Positions 38,802-52,300 of a DNA stretch of 64,000 nucleotides are shown here, one piece after another (positions within the stretch are counted from its first letter, which is position 1; every line of letters begins with the position of its first letter). The position numbers were made by a program, and so were the translations under genes. Under the pieces are notes generated by a model, which did not search any database, had not been told where the DNA came from, and saw nothing but the letters and a program-made list of their open reading frames with translations. The stretch lies in contig JAXRKN010000026.1 in the NCBI GenBank assembly GCA_038502055.1, forward strand, positions 851,337 to 915,336, written 5' to 3'. Source of the stretch: Tanytarsus gracilentus (lineage: Eukaryota; Arthropoda; Insecta; Diptera; Chironomidae).

Positions 38802-41800
38802 ATGCGAGAAACGTCCGACGATAACGAGAGTCCTGAAGTTTGGCAAGAATGGATCTTGGATGCAATTCGAAAAATAAGAGCACAAAAGCAGCGACCAAGC
38901 ATCCAACGGATATGTCAAGCGATAGGAAGTCACCACAAATTTCACGAGGATATCGTGGCCGAAAAGTTGGAGCAAGCAGTCGATGCGGGTGCTGTAATTA
39001 AAGTCTACAACAAAGGCCTCCACTCCTATAAGTCGCCATCAACGATTGCTCACAAAAAGCTCATTAAAATCGATGGCAACTCAGATCTCTCGCGCCTCGT
39101 CACCAAGGCAGTACGAGTGCTTGGCGAGCGCGAGGGATCAACATCCAAAAGCATAGAAAACTTTGTACAAAAAGCCAACAATCTTCAAATCACCGACAGT
39201 TCTGACTTCAAAGTGATTGTTAAGAAGGCATTAAAAATTGCCGTGACAAAAAAGATGCTGCTATGTGATGGAAAGCTTTATAAAATTGGACCCAATGAAG
39301 TCACAACGGCAACAGTCACAAAAAGGCGCGGAACGTCGAGCACGCCGTCACCAAGAAAACGGAAATCCTTAAACAATAGTCAAGACACGCTCACATCGCC
39401 AGATGATTTTGAAGATTTTGACGATGATGATGACGATGATCTTATGGAATCACCGGTTTTAAAAAAAGTAAATTAAATCTTATAATAAAATTAGTAAGTT
39501 GCTAATTAATTAATTTTTTATAGGAGAGCTTAAATCGAAAGGCGGGCGCAATTTGTGCGATTTGCCTCGGAAGTGAACTTAAAAACACGCTTAATTTGGC
39601 TGAAAATTTGTCGGCATGCTGTGGATGTAAAAATACATTTGTGCATTCATCGTGCGTGAATTCAAATCCAAAAGCCAAATTTGCAATTAATTTAACGCAT
39701 TTTGTCGAGTCAAACAATAAATGGTATTGCAAGGAGTGCAGGCAATGTGGAAACGAGAGCTGTAAAAATAAAGACGATTTGTGTTTAATTTACTGCTCGT
39801 CATGCCATAAAAATTATCATCCGTCGTGCAACAATTCGTCGTACGATAAAAGATACAAATTTCCATGGAGGTATGTCAAAAAAATTTAAAATCCTTTAAA
39901 GACAAACTAAAAAAAAGTTTAATTATAGATGCTCCGACTGTCTAAACTCAACACAATCAAATACCGACTCGCCACTGAATATTAGATCATCGAAAAATCC
40001 CTCTCGAAGAGGCGATGAGTCACTGAAAAAACTTTCTTCGCCCATGACTCCATCGGATATTAAGTTGGAAAAGAAGAAAAGAAAGTAAGTGACAAATTAA
40101 TTTAGAGTCAAATTCATTTTTTAAAATAAAAAATTTTTTAGATCAAGTTTAGCGGGTGAGACGCCAAAAAGTTCGCTGCCGAAAAAGGTTAAGCAACCGC
40201 GGCCTAAAAAACTAGCACCGCCGCAGCCGCTCGTGGACGAAGACGACAGCGATAACGACGAAATTATTGGTAAAAAGCCTAAAGCAAATAGCATTAGCAA
40301 TCTGAATCTGTTGAATATCAAAAATCCCTCCGCTGAATTCGTATCCAATTCGAGCAGTTTTCGGCCACAGAATAGTAAAAATAGTCGTTTAAATCCTCTC
40401 TTTAAAAAATTAAATCATGATCAAGGGTTTGGTGGTTGTCTCGAAGCATCCACGTCCGCTTCAAATTTTTCACCTTCGGTCGCGCATCAACAGCAACAAA
40501 TTTATAGTAATGCATTGGGTGTCAGACCGGAAACCGATCGTATGTCGAAGGAAAAACAGAAATTTTTTCGATTCTCGGTATTTAATAGTGAAAGAAAATC
40601 AAAACTTGTTAAAAGCACTAAGCAAAAGTTGTTATCGATTAATAATAATAATCATATTAGTAATTTGAAATCGTCTACGAATAATTTAGCCATCACTAAT
40701 ACCTCAACGACGCCGCTAGTTGGTCATGATAAATATAAGTTCGAATCGAGTAGTGACAGTGAGCATGAGCGCGTAAATGACTGTGATATCGCAAGTAAAC
40801 CTATTAATAATGTTAAGAAGGAAAGGGAAAAGAATACAAATGTTACAAAAAGTAAAAAATCATCATCACATCAAGCACTATCGAAAGACTGTCCGCGACA
40901 AAGCAATAGCCAAGTGAAATCGAAGCAAAAGATGAAAAAGAATCATTCGCTGACGTCGGAAGATGACTCTAATTCATCTTATTGCACCAGTGATGAGCAC
41001 GACAGTGCCAGTTCGAGTGACACCTCTTCGGGCTCGACCAGTGACTCTGAGTCATCTTCATCCGAAGCGTCGAGCTCTGGAAGTTACTCAAGTTCCTCCG
41101 CCAATAAAAATAAAAATGGTCGTACTACAAAAGCCAGTCTCCTTAATAAAACCGAAGCCATAAACACGATGAACGTTTTTGCATGCATCAACAGTCGTGA
41201 GCTAGCAAATCAAACTGGAAACTCCTATTGCTGGAGTTCCATGCCATTTTCGGGTACTCCACAAAACGACAATTCTTCACTCTTTAAAACTCAACCCGCA
41301 AATTTCTACAATCCCTTTGGATTGACCACTAGAAATGAAAGTGATAATGCTTGGGGCTTTGCGGCCGAAGCTAAAAAAGCTGTTAACATTTTCAACTCAA
41401 CCTCGGATAGTGAGAAGGGTCGAAAGAATAAAAATAAGAAACAATCATCAAGTGCTCTCAATGGTTCGTCATCCATTCTAGCAATGACAAATAGGCTTAG
41501 CAAGCATAAGCTGGCGAATGAATATTTTGCGACAAATCGCCGTACGACAACGTTGATGCGAAATAACATAATCATGTCCAGTGATGACGATGCTAAGCAA
41601 ATATCGCCGAGTAAGATGTTTAGAAAGGCCGTGAACTATAAGAAATTCGATAATCATAAACTAAATAATAAAAAGCTCATTATGGATCCAAACACAAGCG
41701 ATGGACCTAGCGCTGACAATCCGGTGAAAGCTGATTCCAACTTGAAAAATGAACTTTCTCAATCGCCATACCACAATAGTAAAAATAATCATTTAGAACT

Positions 41801-44800
41801 GGGTAAGAAGCAGAGCTCCTTCTCACAAGAAAATTCACGGCAGAACTTTTTTGTCTTGCGAATTTCAATCTCTCTCTCCAACAAAAAATGAGAATAACAA
41901 TTTTAAATGCTCGAATGGATAGAAAAAGAATCACGAAACGTGCTTGATCTTTAAAAGAATTATAAAATCCCCCCGTATATGGTATCATTTTAAGTGGTGT
42001 GTGGTGATGTACACTTTTAATATATAATTTCTCTTAATTTTTTTGTAATTGCTTTTTAAGTTCCCTAATCCTTTTAAATCATTCATATATAGCTCCTTTA
42101 GGTCATAATTTAATAATTTTTTAATTACAATTATAAAGTCGACAAGACTGAATTAACAATGATTATTAAGTATGGCGGTTGGAAATGTTTCTTTTTTGGA
42201 TAAGTTGAGGCTTGCTAAGGAATTTTTTAAATCTCTAATCAAAAAAAAATATGGCAAAGTGAATTTTGTGACAATTTTTTTGAGAATGTCAGTGAAGTGC
42301 GGTGTGACAACTATTCGGTCTGATTAACCCCTCAAGTTCTAGACTTTTGTTGCTGGTGATAAAACAATTCTCTCTCTATACATACATTTTTTTGAAACCA
42401 TTCTGTCTTACAAATGCTGAAATTATCGGTGTGGACAACTATCATCTCGTAGATTCCTTTGCATGCCTTAATAAGCCTTATTAAAATTTACTATTGTAAT
42501 AAGAAACTTTTAGAGATTAATTATTAGTTCGATTGCACACCACTTGAAATGATGGCCTTCCTTGAAAATCTTAAATAATTGGCGAGCAAAGTTGTTATTT
42601 TTGATTTGGCGAGAGAATTTAACTTTAAAAACTTAAAAACTAACTTCATATTTTATTGCAAACTCTAGAAAAACCATCTTTGCCTCCTGGTGTATCTCAG
42701 AAAGATGCCGACACATACAAGGAAGTTCGCGAGAAAGCGGCAAAGCAATTGCTAGAAATAACCAAACCAAATTTGGCTAACTCACCTTCAAAGTTAACAC
42801 CCGCGACTACACATCAACTTGAGCAAGAGAGATGTCCCGCCGCCATCGAGTTCGGCAAGTACGAAATCGAAACTTGGTATTCTAGTCCTTTTCCACAAGA
42901 ATACGCTAGGTAAATATTTAATTAATCCTTTTTAGTTTAAATTTTAAATTCAACATTTTTTAGACTACCAAAACTATTTTTATGCGAGTTCTGCTTAAAA
43001 TACACAAAAAGCAAAGCGGTACTCGATAGACATTTAAATAAATGCAATTGGCGTCATCCGCCTGGAACGGAAATTTATCGCTGTGGAGAGCTTTCGGTGT
43101 TTGAAGTTGATGGAAATGCAAACAAGATTTATTGCCAAAATCTCTGCTTACTTGCAAAGCTTTTTCTTGACCATAAAACACTTTATTACGATGTTGAGCC
43201 ATTCCTATTTTATGTGTTGACGAGGAACGATCGAAAAGGATATCATCTTGTTGGATATTTTAGTAAAGAGAAACATTGTCAACAGAAGTACAATGTCTCA
43301 TGCATTATGACCATGCCAAATTATCAACGTCAGGGTTTCGGACGTTTTCTGATAGACTTTAGTTACTTACTGTCGAGAACTGAAGGAACACCTGGAACGC
43401 CAGAAAAGCCTCTCTCCGATCTCGGTCGAGTGTCATATTACGCTTATTGGAAATCAGTTGTGATGGAGTATTTAAGTCAAAACAGAACTAATACCATATC
43501 CATTACGAATATTTCGCAAGCAACAGGTCTTCAACATCAAGACATTGCGCAAGCCTTCTATTTGCTTGGTTTTCTAAAATATCGTACAAACAATGATGGG
43601 TCAATTAACTTGATGCTTTGTGTTGATTGGAATAAAGTTGACACATACATGGAGAGAATCAAAAACTCAAAGAGTAGAATTAAAATTGATGCTGAGTGTT
43701 TGAGATGGACACCGTTATTGATTCACTATCAACCAATAGTAAAAGAGTCGGACAGCGAAAGTCAACTTAATGATTCCATGACATCCGTAGATATAACACC
43801 AAATCCACCTGAAAAGAAGCAACTTTCAGTTGTTGAAGCTCTTCAAAGTTCAAATATTAAAGAAGTTAGAATAATCAAGAAAAGGAGGAAAAATACTGCA
43901 GCTATGAAACAAGCGATGCTGAAAGATCAGATTAATGAAATTTTAAAATCTCAAGAAGCTGCATCTCCTCAAAAGAATCTACCCAAGAGTGAACCCATCA
44001 ATAAACCAATTGCTGAAGTTGAAACACCGAAAGATGATGAGCAAATTTATGAAACGCCACTTGTTGCTCCTGGTCGTCGAAGAATTAGACCAAATCGATT
44101 TAGTGATACTGTGATGGAAGATTTAACGCAATCTCCTGCACCATCAATCAATGAGGAAATTGAAACTCCTAAAAGAGGAAGAAAACGAAAGCATTCAAAA
44201 GTACTTGATGAAAGTTTCACTGAATCTGTTGATTTGCCTGAAAATTCTATAAGTAGAAAAACTGAAACACCTCTAAAAGCACCTCGTATCTTAAATATAA
44301 AAGAAGTGGAGAAAGAAAGTGAACCATCAAGCCCTAAAAAGGCAAGAAGATCTATAGCAGAGCCGCCAATTTGTGAATCCGATTCAATTATCGAAGAAAC
44401 AGTACAAAAACCTAAGAGAGGAAGAGGCAGACCAGAAAAGTCAGAGCCATCACTAAATAATTCAATTGTATCTGATATAAACGAGTCAAAATCAATGTCT
44501 CGAAGAAGTGGTCGACATAACCAAGTGGAATCTCCAGCACCAATTGATACCAAGCCCATTGACTTGCCTAAAGTTTTATCTGAAAAACCCGCTAAATCTT
44601 TAGCTAACTTTTTTGGAAGCAAAACATCAACAGAATCCGAGCCACGAAAGAAAGGCAGACCTCACAAAAAGAGTAAATTTGATAAATCTGATCGTGGAAG
44701 TGGCATGAGCAGTGATGAACAGTTAGCAACAGGTGCTAAAAAACAGCGAACATTAATCGAAATGTTTGGCGCCAAAACATCAAAGCATTCAGAACCACAA

Positions 44801-47800
44801 CCAACTCTCAATATGTGTGAGAAAAATAAGCACGATGATAAAGAAGTTCAACCAAGTAAAGATGAAAAGCAAAATAAACAATCACCATCAAAAGAGAAAA
44901 TTAATAAACCTGAAAAGAAAGAGACACAAGTTGAAGAGAAGCTTAGTTTTAAGCATAAGCCATTACAATTGAGTGAATCATCTTCATCGGAATCTTCGGG
45001 TGAGGCTGACGATGAGTTAGAAGAAATTAAGAGGAGGACACCATCTGGAATTTCACTACCACCCAAAAAAGATGAATTAATTAAATCTAAATTTGCGAAA
45101 AAGGATAAACGTGGTTCTGTCGACACAGTCCGATCTGCTCCTGAAGTTACTTTATCTGATTCAAGTAAAGAATTTCAAATGAAAAAGATGCGTTGTAAAA
45201 CTGCGAGACCTGCAAGTGTTGATTCAATTTCAATGAAAGAAAAGAAACGTCTTTCAATTGAGGAACAGTTGAGAAAAGAGAATGCAATCATGGGCTGTGC
45301 TGTGAAGATTGAAAAATTACCAATCGATTTCAAAAAATCCATTCCTGCAACGAAAACTCCAGAGAAGGAAAAAGAGCCCATTTCAAAAAAGAAAGAATCA
45401 TCGAGCGTTGAAAGTTCTAACAACATTTTTGAAAAAACTTCATCATCTTCTTCGTCTTCATCGTCGACACCAAGTCACAGCACCAACGTCACTCCTTCTA
45501 AAGTTGAACCCCCAAAGGAAATTAAGAACTATCAAGAGGCTAAAATTTCCTCGAAAAAGCATATTTTACTCGAGAGTGCAAACAGTAATAAACATAAAAG
45601 TTATGTGTCATATCCTCAAGCAACAGCATCGACAGAGAGTACTGTTGACACATCTATTCTTTCTGCTCCAATTGAAAAACCCAAAATTATCGAAGTCGAA
45701 AAGAAACTTGAAAATGCAAAAACCTCTAAAGAAAAGGATATTTTGGAAAAGAAAGATACGATCCATTCAGAAAAGCTTCCTCAAAATGAAATCGCTCAAA
45801 AACCTGTTGAAAAGCCTCAAGCAGTTGTGCCAATGAAAAAGGCTTTCAAACGAAATCAGTCTTTGATGGATTTGAATTTAGATAGCAAAATTGAACCGAC
45901 TGTAACACCTCCAGAATCAAAACCATTAGAAAATTTACAAAACAATGAAACGACCGTCGAAACATCTGACAACACTCCCAAAAAGACAGGCGTAATTGAA
46001 AAATCTCCTGAGAAATCAAAATCAGATCCTATGGTTGACCACAGAAAGCCATCTGAAATGTCACAAAGTGTTATTAAAGAAGTTGTTCGTCCAAACGTAA
46101 TTGTTGACACTAAACAGAGCTTAATTGACATTGACAAATCTGATGTGACTAAAAAGGAAGAAGTTAAAAAAGTTAAAGATGTCCCACAAGTGAGCAGTGA
46201 GAAAATTGAATCAAAAGAAGCTGAAGATAAAGCTAGTGTTATAAAACTTAAGGATGAAAGCAAAGAAAAACAAAAAGAAGAGCAAAAGATTGTTAATGAA
46301 GTTACTCCTCCAAAAAAGGAATCGCCTCAAAAGAATATTCCTGAGACTGTTCCTGAACCTAAAGAGAAAGTAATCCCTCAACCCGATAAAAATGATTTGG
46401 TGAAAGCGCCCAAAGAAAAACCATCAATTGAAAATAAAAATATCCCTGAGCGCAAATTACCACCTGCAGAACATAACTACAAACCAAGTGAAATTTATCA
46501 TCTAAACGAGAAAAATCCTGAACAGCCACATCCTTCCACAATTGCTCCTGAACCTAGTACACAATCAAAGAAAACTGAAACTCCATCAGTCTCAAAGTCA
46601 AAGGAAAAAGTGACTCAACAAAATAGTCAATCACAACAGCAACAAATTGGCCAGAATAGTTCAAAAAACTTATCCAACGATTCATCGAAGCCTCATCAAG
46701 AATCTTCTCAAAATAAATCACAGTATCATGCATCCATAGCAAACTCTCAACAAAATCAAATTGCCGCAGCAACTCCACAGATGGCTCCGAGTGCTGGCAA
46801 TTCCTCACACACAACAAAAAATGAGAAAACTTCAAGCACATCCAACTCTTCCAAACACGCTGCATTAGAAATAAATAAAATCCAATACTCTTCGATGAAT
46901 CAGTTTGCCAACTACTCCACACATAATCCCTATTGGCCAACAATGGAGCCATCATTTTACGGATATCCTAATATCAGTCATCTTGATCCATCGAATACAA
47001 AATCACCAAATAAATTTCAAATCGACCTTACAACTACAATGGCCTATAATGCAAATCATCTCACACAAAATCTCTATTCGAATGCTTTTCATCAACAACA
47101 GTATCAGCAACATGAACAGTATCAACAACAACTACACGCTCAACAGCAACAGCAAAACTTTCAAGCACATCACCTTCAGCAAACGTCTCATATGCAGCAA
47201 CAAAATCCTTATAATATGCCACTGACGCATGCCACGAGTAATGTTCAAGCTCCCGTCAAAGAGAGTAAAAAAGCTGAAAAGAAATCTGAAAAACACCGAT
47301 CTAAAAATGGAGCAGCTGAAGAGGCAAAACAGGCAGCAGCACGTGAGCTAGCATACCAACAACAAATGCAATACGAAGCAAACGTTTGTGCGAAACAATC
47401 TTCAAGTAAATCTATGAAACAAAAAAGTGAGAAGATCACAGATAACAGTTGTATGATTAATAATGTAAAGGCTCAAGTTGCCACTCAAAATGCCGCTTAT
47501 CATATGAATATGCAACAAACTCAGCACCATCAGCCGGTGGCATCTAATCAACATCAACAAATGCCTAAGAACACAACTGGTATGAACAATCAAATTATGA
47601 ATACAAATTTGAACAAAAACTATCAAAATGAAGAATTGCAACATATCGAAAATACATCTTCGATGCATCAACACGCATCTCCTTCAGGAAATGACAGCAT
47701 TCAATCTATGGGAGTTTACACGCCCGATTCAACAACCAACTCAGTGCATAGTCTTCATCATTATGGTCAATGCGATCTTGATGTTAATCAGTTAGAACTA

Positions 47801-49297
47801 GAGTCGCCGGCTAGTATTGCAAGTGACATGGCATCCCAAAACTCTGTCGAAAGCATTCGTCCTCCAAGTGTTTTGCCTCAGCAGATGCAGCAATATTCTG
47901 ACTGTCAAATGCAACAACAAAATCAACTACCATCTCATATGAACATAACACACGCTCCTTCTAGTAGTCCACAACATCCGATGGTTAATAATCAGCAACA
48001 GCAGCAGCAGCCTCCCAATCAAAATATGCAGAGTGCTCCGAACAATAGAAAAATGAGTCAAACAAGTCAAAATCGAACACTAAGCAACAGCTCATCAACT
48101 GCATCAGGCACAACTAGATCTTCAACTCCTAAAATATCGAGAAATACCGCAACACCCGGCCTTCCACAGCATCCATCTCAAGCTCAACAACAACAGCAGC
48201 AGCAACAACAAGCTCGTCATCGAGCAACTCCTCCAACACACGCTAATCAGCCAATGGTTAGCCCTGTTCAACATCAGCAACACCACAATTTAAATCAACA
48301 ACAGCAACTTCAATTGCAAATGCAACAGGCTGGCTATCATCAAGGAATTAATCATTCAAACTACTTGTCGCCTCAAATGAGTGCAGCTGGAATTAATAAC
48401 GCCAATTATGGTCAAGCTCAATCGCCAAATTATGGCACGGGTCAGACTGTTATCGCTCAACATCGATCGATGTCAGCGCATGGAAATATGATTCAAAATT
48501 CATTGCCGAGTCCTCAACAACGACTTGGTCCATCGCCATCTTCGTGTGCTGTTTCGGCTCCTAATCCAAACTATTATGCTCATGGACCGCAGGCGTCTCA
48601 CACTCCCGGACCTATTGCAAGCACTCCGTCAGCATCTGTCACACCAACACCTCAAATGGACCCTCATCAAAATCCATCAGTCGTTCATCAGCAACAATCT
48701 CAACTCAATATGGCCGGAAATGTTTCAAGTCTCACTAAATTACAACAACTTGCAAGTTTAGACACGAATGTTCAACAAATTTGTAATACACCGCCGAGTG
48801 TTTTAACACCGCCACCACATTCGCATGTCTCAATGAGCCCAGCACCTCATCTTCTCAATCAAAACAGAAGCATTTCCACACCTCCTCAGTCAATTGGACA
48901 AGCTCAAATGGCAGCATTACAATACAAATTCTACAATACCATGAATTCATCAATTCCACCATCGATTGGACAGAACACTGGTCGAAATGCGAGAACACCA
49001 GCTCCACCATCAGTGGCTCAACACGCGATGTCCGCTGGACCGAATCGTGTAAGTCCAAATATGACAACAATTGGCGGTGGTTTGATTTCACATCAGTATG
49101 GTTATCGACAAGGTCAGACGTCAGGTTACATCGCAAATCCAGGATTTATAAATAGCCCTTCACAATTACCCGTCATGCAGTCTCACAACTATCAAGACCC
49201 GAGTGCAGTTCAGCGTGCTGCACAACAAAATGCAATGTATGCAGCATACAATCCTTATGCACTTCCGCTTCCGAATGGAACTTCAATGCGAAGATAG
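38802..49297 (+). CDS. enok: Enok/KAT6 MYST-family histone H3 acetyltransferase
   Basis: Six coding exons: 38802..39467, 39524..39870, 39929..40084, 40142..41802, 42669..42909 and 42964..49297, all GT-AG and in frame, total 3,134 aa. N-terminal winged helix (about 10-75) and a second H15-like winged helix (about 90-165) are followed by tandem PHD fingers beginning at C233/C236 (about 233-343). The MYST domain (about 1000-1285) has its C2HC zinc finger (C1031, C1034, H1047, C1051), catalytic-pocket cysteine C1137 in SCIMTMP, acetyl-CoA loop QRQGFG (1145-1150) and catalytic E1164, all intact. Between PHD and MYST lies a Ser/Asn-rich stretch; after MYST come a Lys/Glu-rich region and a long Gln/Pro/His-rich tail. 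KAT6 enzymes work in the BRPF-ING5-EAF6 complex and acetylate H3K23 (and H3K14). At 3,134 aa it exceeds fly Enok (about 2,300). Intron 4 (866 nt) is far longer than the others (54-58 nt). Confidence 0.96.
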
Positions 49298-49350
49298 GAT
49301 TGTCAAGACACATCAGACACCGACTAAAGATGGTGTCATTTCCAAAAAAA

Positions 49351-49356
49351 AATAAA
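49351..49356 (+). promoter_or_regulatory. candidate polyadenylation signal of enok
   Basis: AATAAA 54 nt after the stop codon; a second, at 49820-49825, would give a 3'UTR of about 0.55 kb. I cannot decide between them. Confidence 0.4.
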
Positions 49357-52300
49357 TGAAAAATCACAAAGTGCCCTGGAAGAAACAGAAAAAGAAAATA
49401 ATTTTTAAAAAAACATCCCTATATTATGCTTATTAGATTTTTAAGTTCACAACAAAATGGTTGTATCTTATTATTAATTTTATTTGATTAGGGAATTTCA
49501 TTCACAATTATTTTTTGTGTCCTTAAGTTTAAACAGTTCACTTTTAATTGTTTTTCCATTTTTCTTGTTACATTTTGCCAAGATGAAGAAATAATATTAT
49601 GATGGTTTTATTTTTTCATGGTTGCATCAATCGTAAACTTACAGAACTACACAAACTAACATATTATTTAATTTAAGAATTGTCTCCCTTATTTTCCCAC
49701 TATTTAATCCGATAAGAGAAAGAAGTTGGTAGACAAAAAAATGAAATGCATTAACACAAAACAAGAATTCATTATAATCGTATATTTATTATCAATATTT
49801 AATGCGAAAATTTCGTGTAAATAAAAAAATCTAAAATTACGTACATTATTGAAATATTACGAGAATTTGTTTTAATTAAGATTACAGGAAAAAAATTTTA
49901 TTTCAGAGAGAAACAAAATTAAATTTATTAGGTGTCTTGAAAAATTTAAAAGTTGCCAATGTTGAAACTACAGAGTGACCAAGAATAGTAAGAAAATTTG
50001 AGACCCTCGATGCACATTCAGAAATTTTAAGTTACCTCAAAAATTAAAACTAATGCTTTAAAAATAAATATTAAAAATTTAATTTAATTCTAACTACAGA
50101 GTGACTAAATTTATGAAATATCAAGTCAAGACATTAAATTTTAAAAAATTACGAATTTGAAGTTTATTTTATTGAAATTTTTAAATCCATTAAATTAGTA
50201 ATTATGAAGAATATTTTTTCAATACCCTAATCAAGTCAATTGTTAATCTCTTTTTTTTTATTTGATTATCATCAAACTTCCTATATTACAAAACTCATCC
50301 AATAAATCACCGAATTACCTTTTTGAAGTAAATATTTTCATCGAGCAAGCAAACACGAATATAAAGAGAGCCCTCCTCAACAACTCAGCACTGTCACTTA
50401 ACTCAGAAGCTTAACAAATTATCATCAACATTCTTTCTCCACAATAATAAATAAAAAATATTTAAATTCTCAACAATATGAAAAGCACATAAGAAGAAAG
50501 ACTGTCATGAAAGCAATTAATTTTGTGTAAAAACTCCCCGATGTGGTGTGGTGTGTGAGATGAAAAATATGTATTTAACAAATACAAAAAAATTCATTTA
50601 CTATTTTTTTCTTCATCATGAGAGCCTCAATTGTTGTGATTGAAAAGAAATGACTTAAAATGAATTTTTCTTTTTCGGGGTCGAAAGAGTGTGAAAAGGT
50701 ACATTTGAATATGGCCAGGCAACAACTTTATCATCATCGCTGTGAGATCGAAGAGAGTCCCTCTCCACATGTGCGCGCGAGAAGAAAAATATCTTCATGC
50801 CTTCAAAGCTTATTAACTTAATCTCAACCCAGCATGATACATTAACACTCCAAAAAGCGAACGTCTAAATCGAGCGCGTTAGTGATTATATTTTTCATTT
50901 ATTGGTGTTTTTATTCTGTTAGCGTATAAAACACATTTTCAACGTCATCATCAACATCATCATGCTATATTGTGAGGAAGATCGATAATGAATTCGATCA
51001 GAAATTAGTTATTGCTTCTCTCTCTCTCTTACACACACACGGCAAATTGTTTTCTTCTTTTACCTTCACGTTTTTTTAATTAAGATATATTCGACTCTTT
51101 TATTATATTTAGCTTCCTTTCCTGTAATATTTGCCAACACATTTGTCAGATTTTTTTTATATGGATAGACACGAAGGTAAAAGGAAATTCACACTGAGTC
51201 TTTATTGTGCATGGAGAGAAGCGAGGATTTTAACACAAAATTAAGATATTAATGAATTTTTTTTCAAGGCTTTTATCCAAAAAAGGTGAAGTTTATGAAT
51301 TTAATTAATTAAATTTTTATGGATGTTAAACTAATTTCAATTAAGACTTTATGGAACAGAAAAAAGTTCGTATCTTAATATTTAAAATATTTTATTTTAC
51401 AATTTTCTAAATTATATAATTCTAAATTCATAATTTAAAAATTTTACAATCTATCTATAGCGTAAATTATTATTAAATTATGACATGAATTAGATTCCCA
51501 TTTTCAATTTTATTTAAACAATTCCAATTACAGTGTTTGCATAAAATTTTCCCCGCAAAATTTCTTCCCAAAATAAAAACCGGTAAAGACTAAAAAGAAA
51601 ACATTTTAATGATCTGTGAAATTGTTTTTGAGTGTTCAATTATTTCCACCAACAAACATCTTCTCGACCATTTTCAAAATGAATTAAAACGAGACCACTT
51701 TTAATATTGCTGTTGCCACACAATTAATAAGCGAATGAGAATAAAAAAAGTTTAAATTATTATTAATTCAATTTCCGCTTTCGAGACTATAATTTAAATT
51801 TTTTTTGCTATCGTTGCATCTTTAAATTAAGTTAAAACCATCCCATTTTCGTTCATTGTGTAGCGAGGCATTCATCACAATGTGCTTTATTAATGGCACA
51901 ACATTTGCCGATGCCGATATGCCTTTCAAAAATGAAATGTTGATACTCTCTTTTTTTGGGTGTAATTTAACATTCAATTTGAGGCCTCGAGTGTGCGAAT
52001 GTCTCATTACCATCGTTTCCTTTTGATTGATTTCATATTAGGTTGAATGTGTGTCATCTCGCATGAGTTCATCATTGAGGATTGTTTTTAATGGAGAATA
52101 ATCATTTTAAATGGATTTGTAAAGACAAAAGTGCGATTGCAGATAATTGCAGTGAATTTCTTTTATTTGATTGTTTGAGTTCAAAAAAAATTAATAATAA
52201 GGAATTAAAGAGAGATCTCAAATACTTTATAATTTAATAAAAAAAATTACAACTTAATTAAAAAAAGTAACCGGAATTGAGATCGACCGCAACAGCGAGC

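Noticed and set aside
44047..44622. 191-codon minus-strand frame and other antisense frames within 43-49 kb
   Set aside because: Shadow of the single long enok exon, whose biased codon composition removes stops on the other strand.
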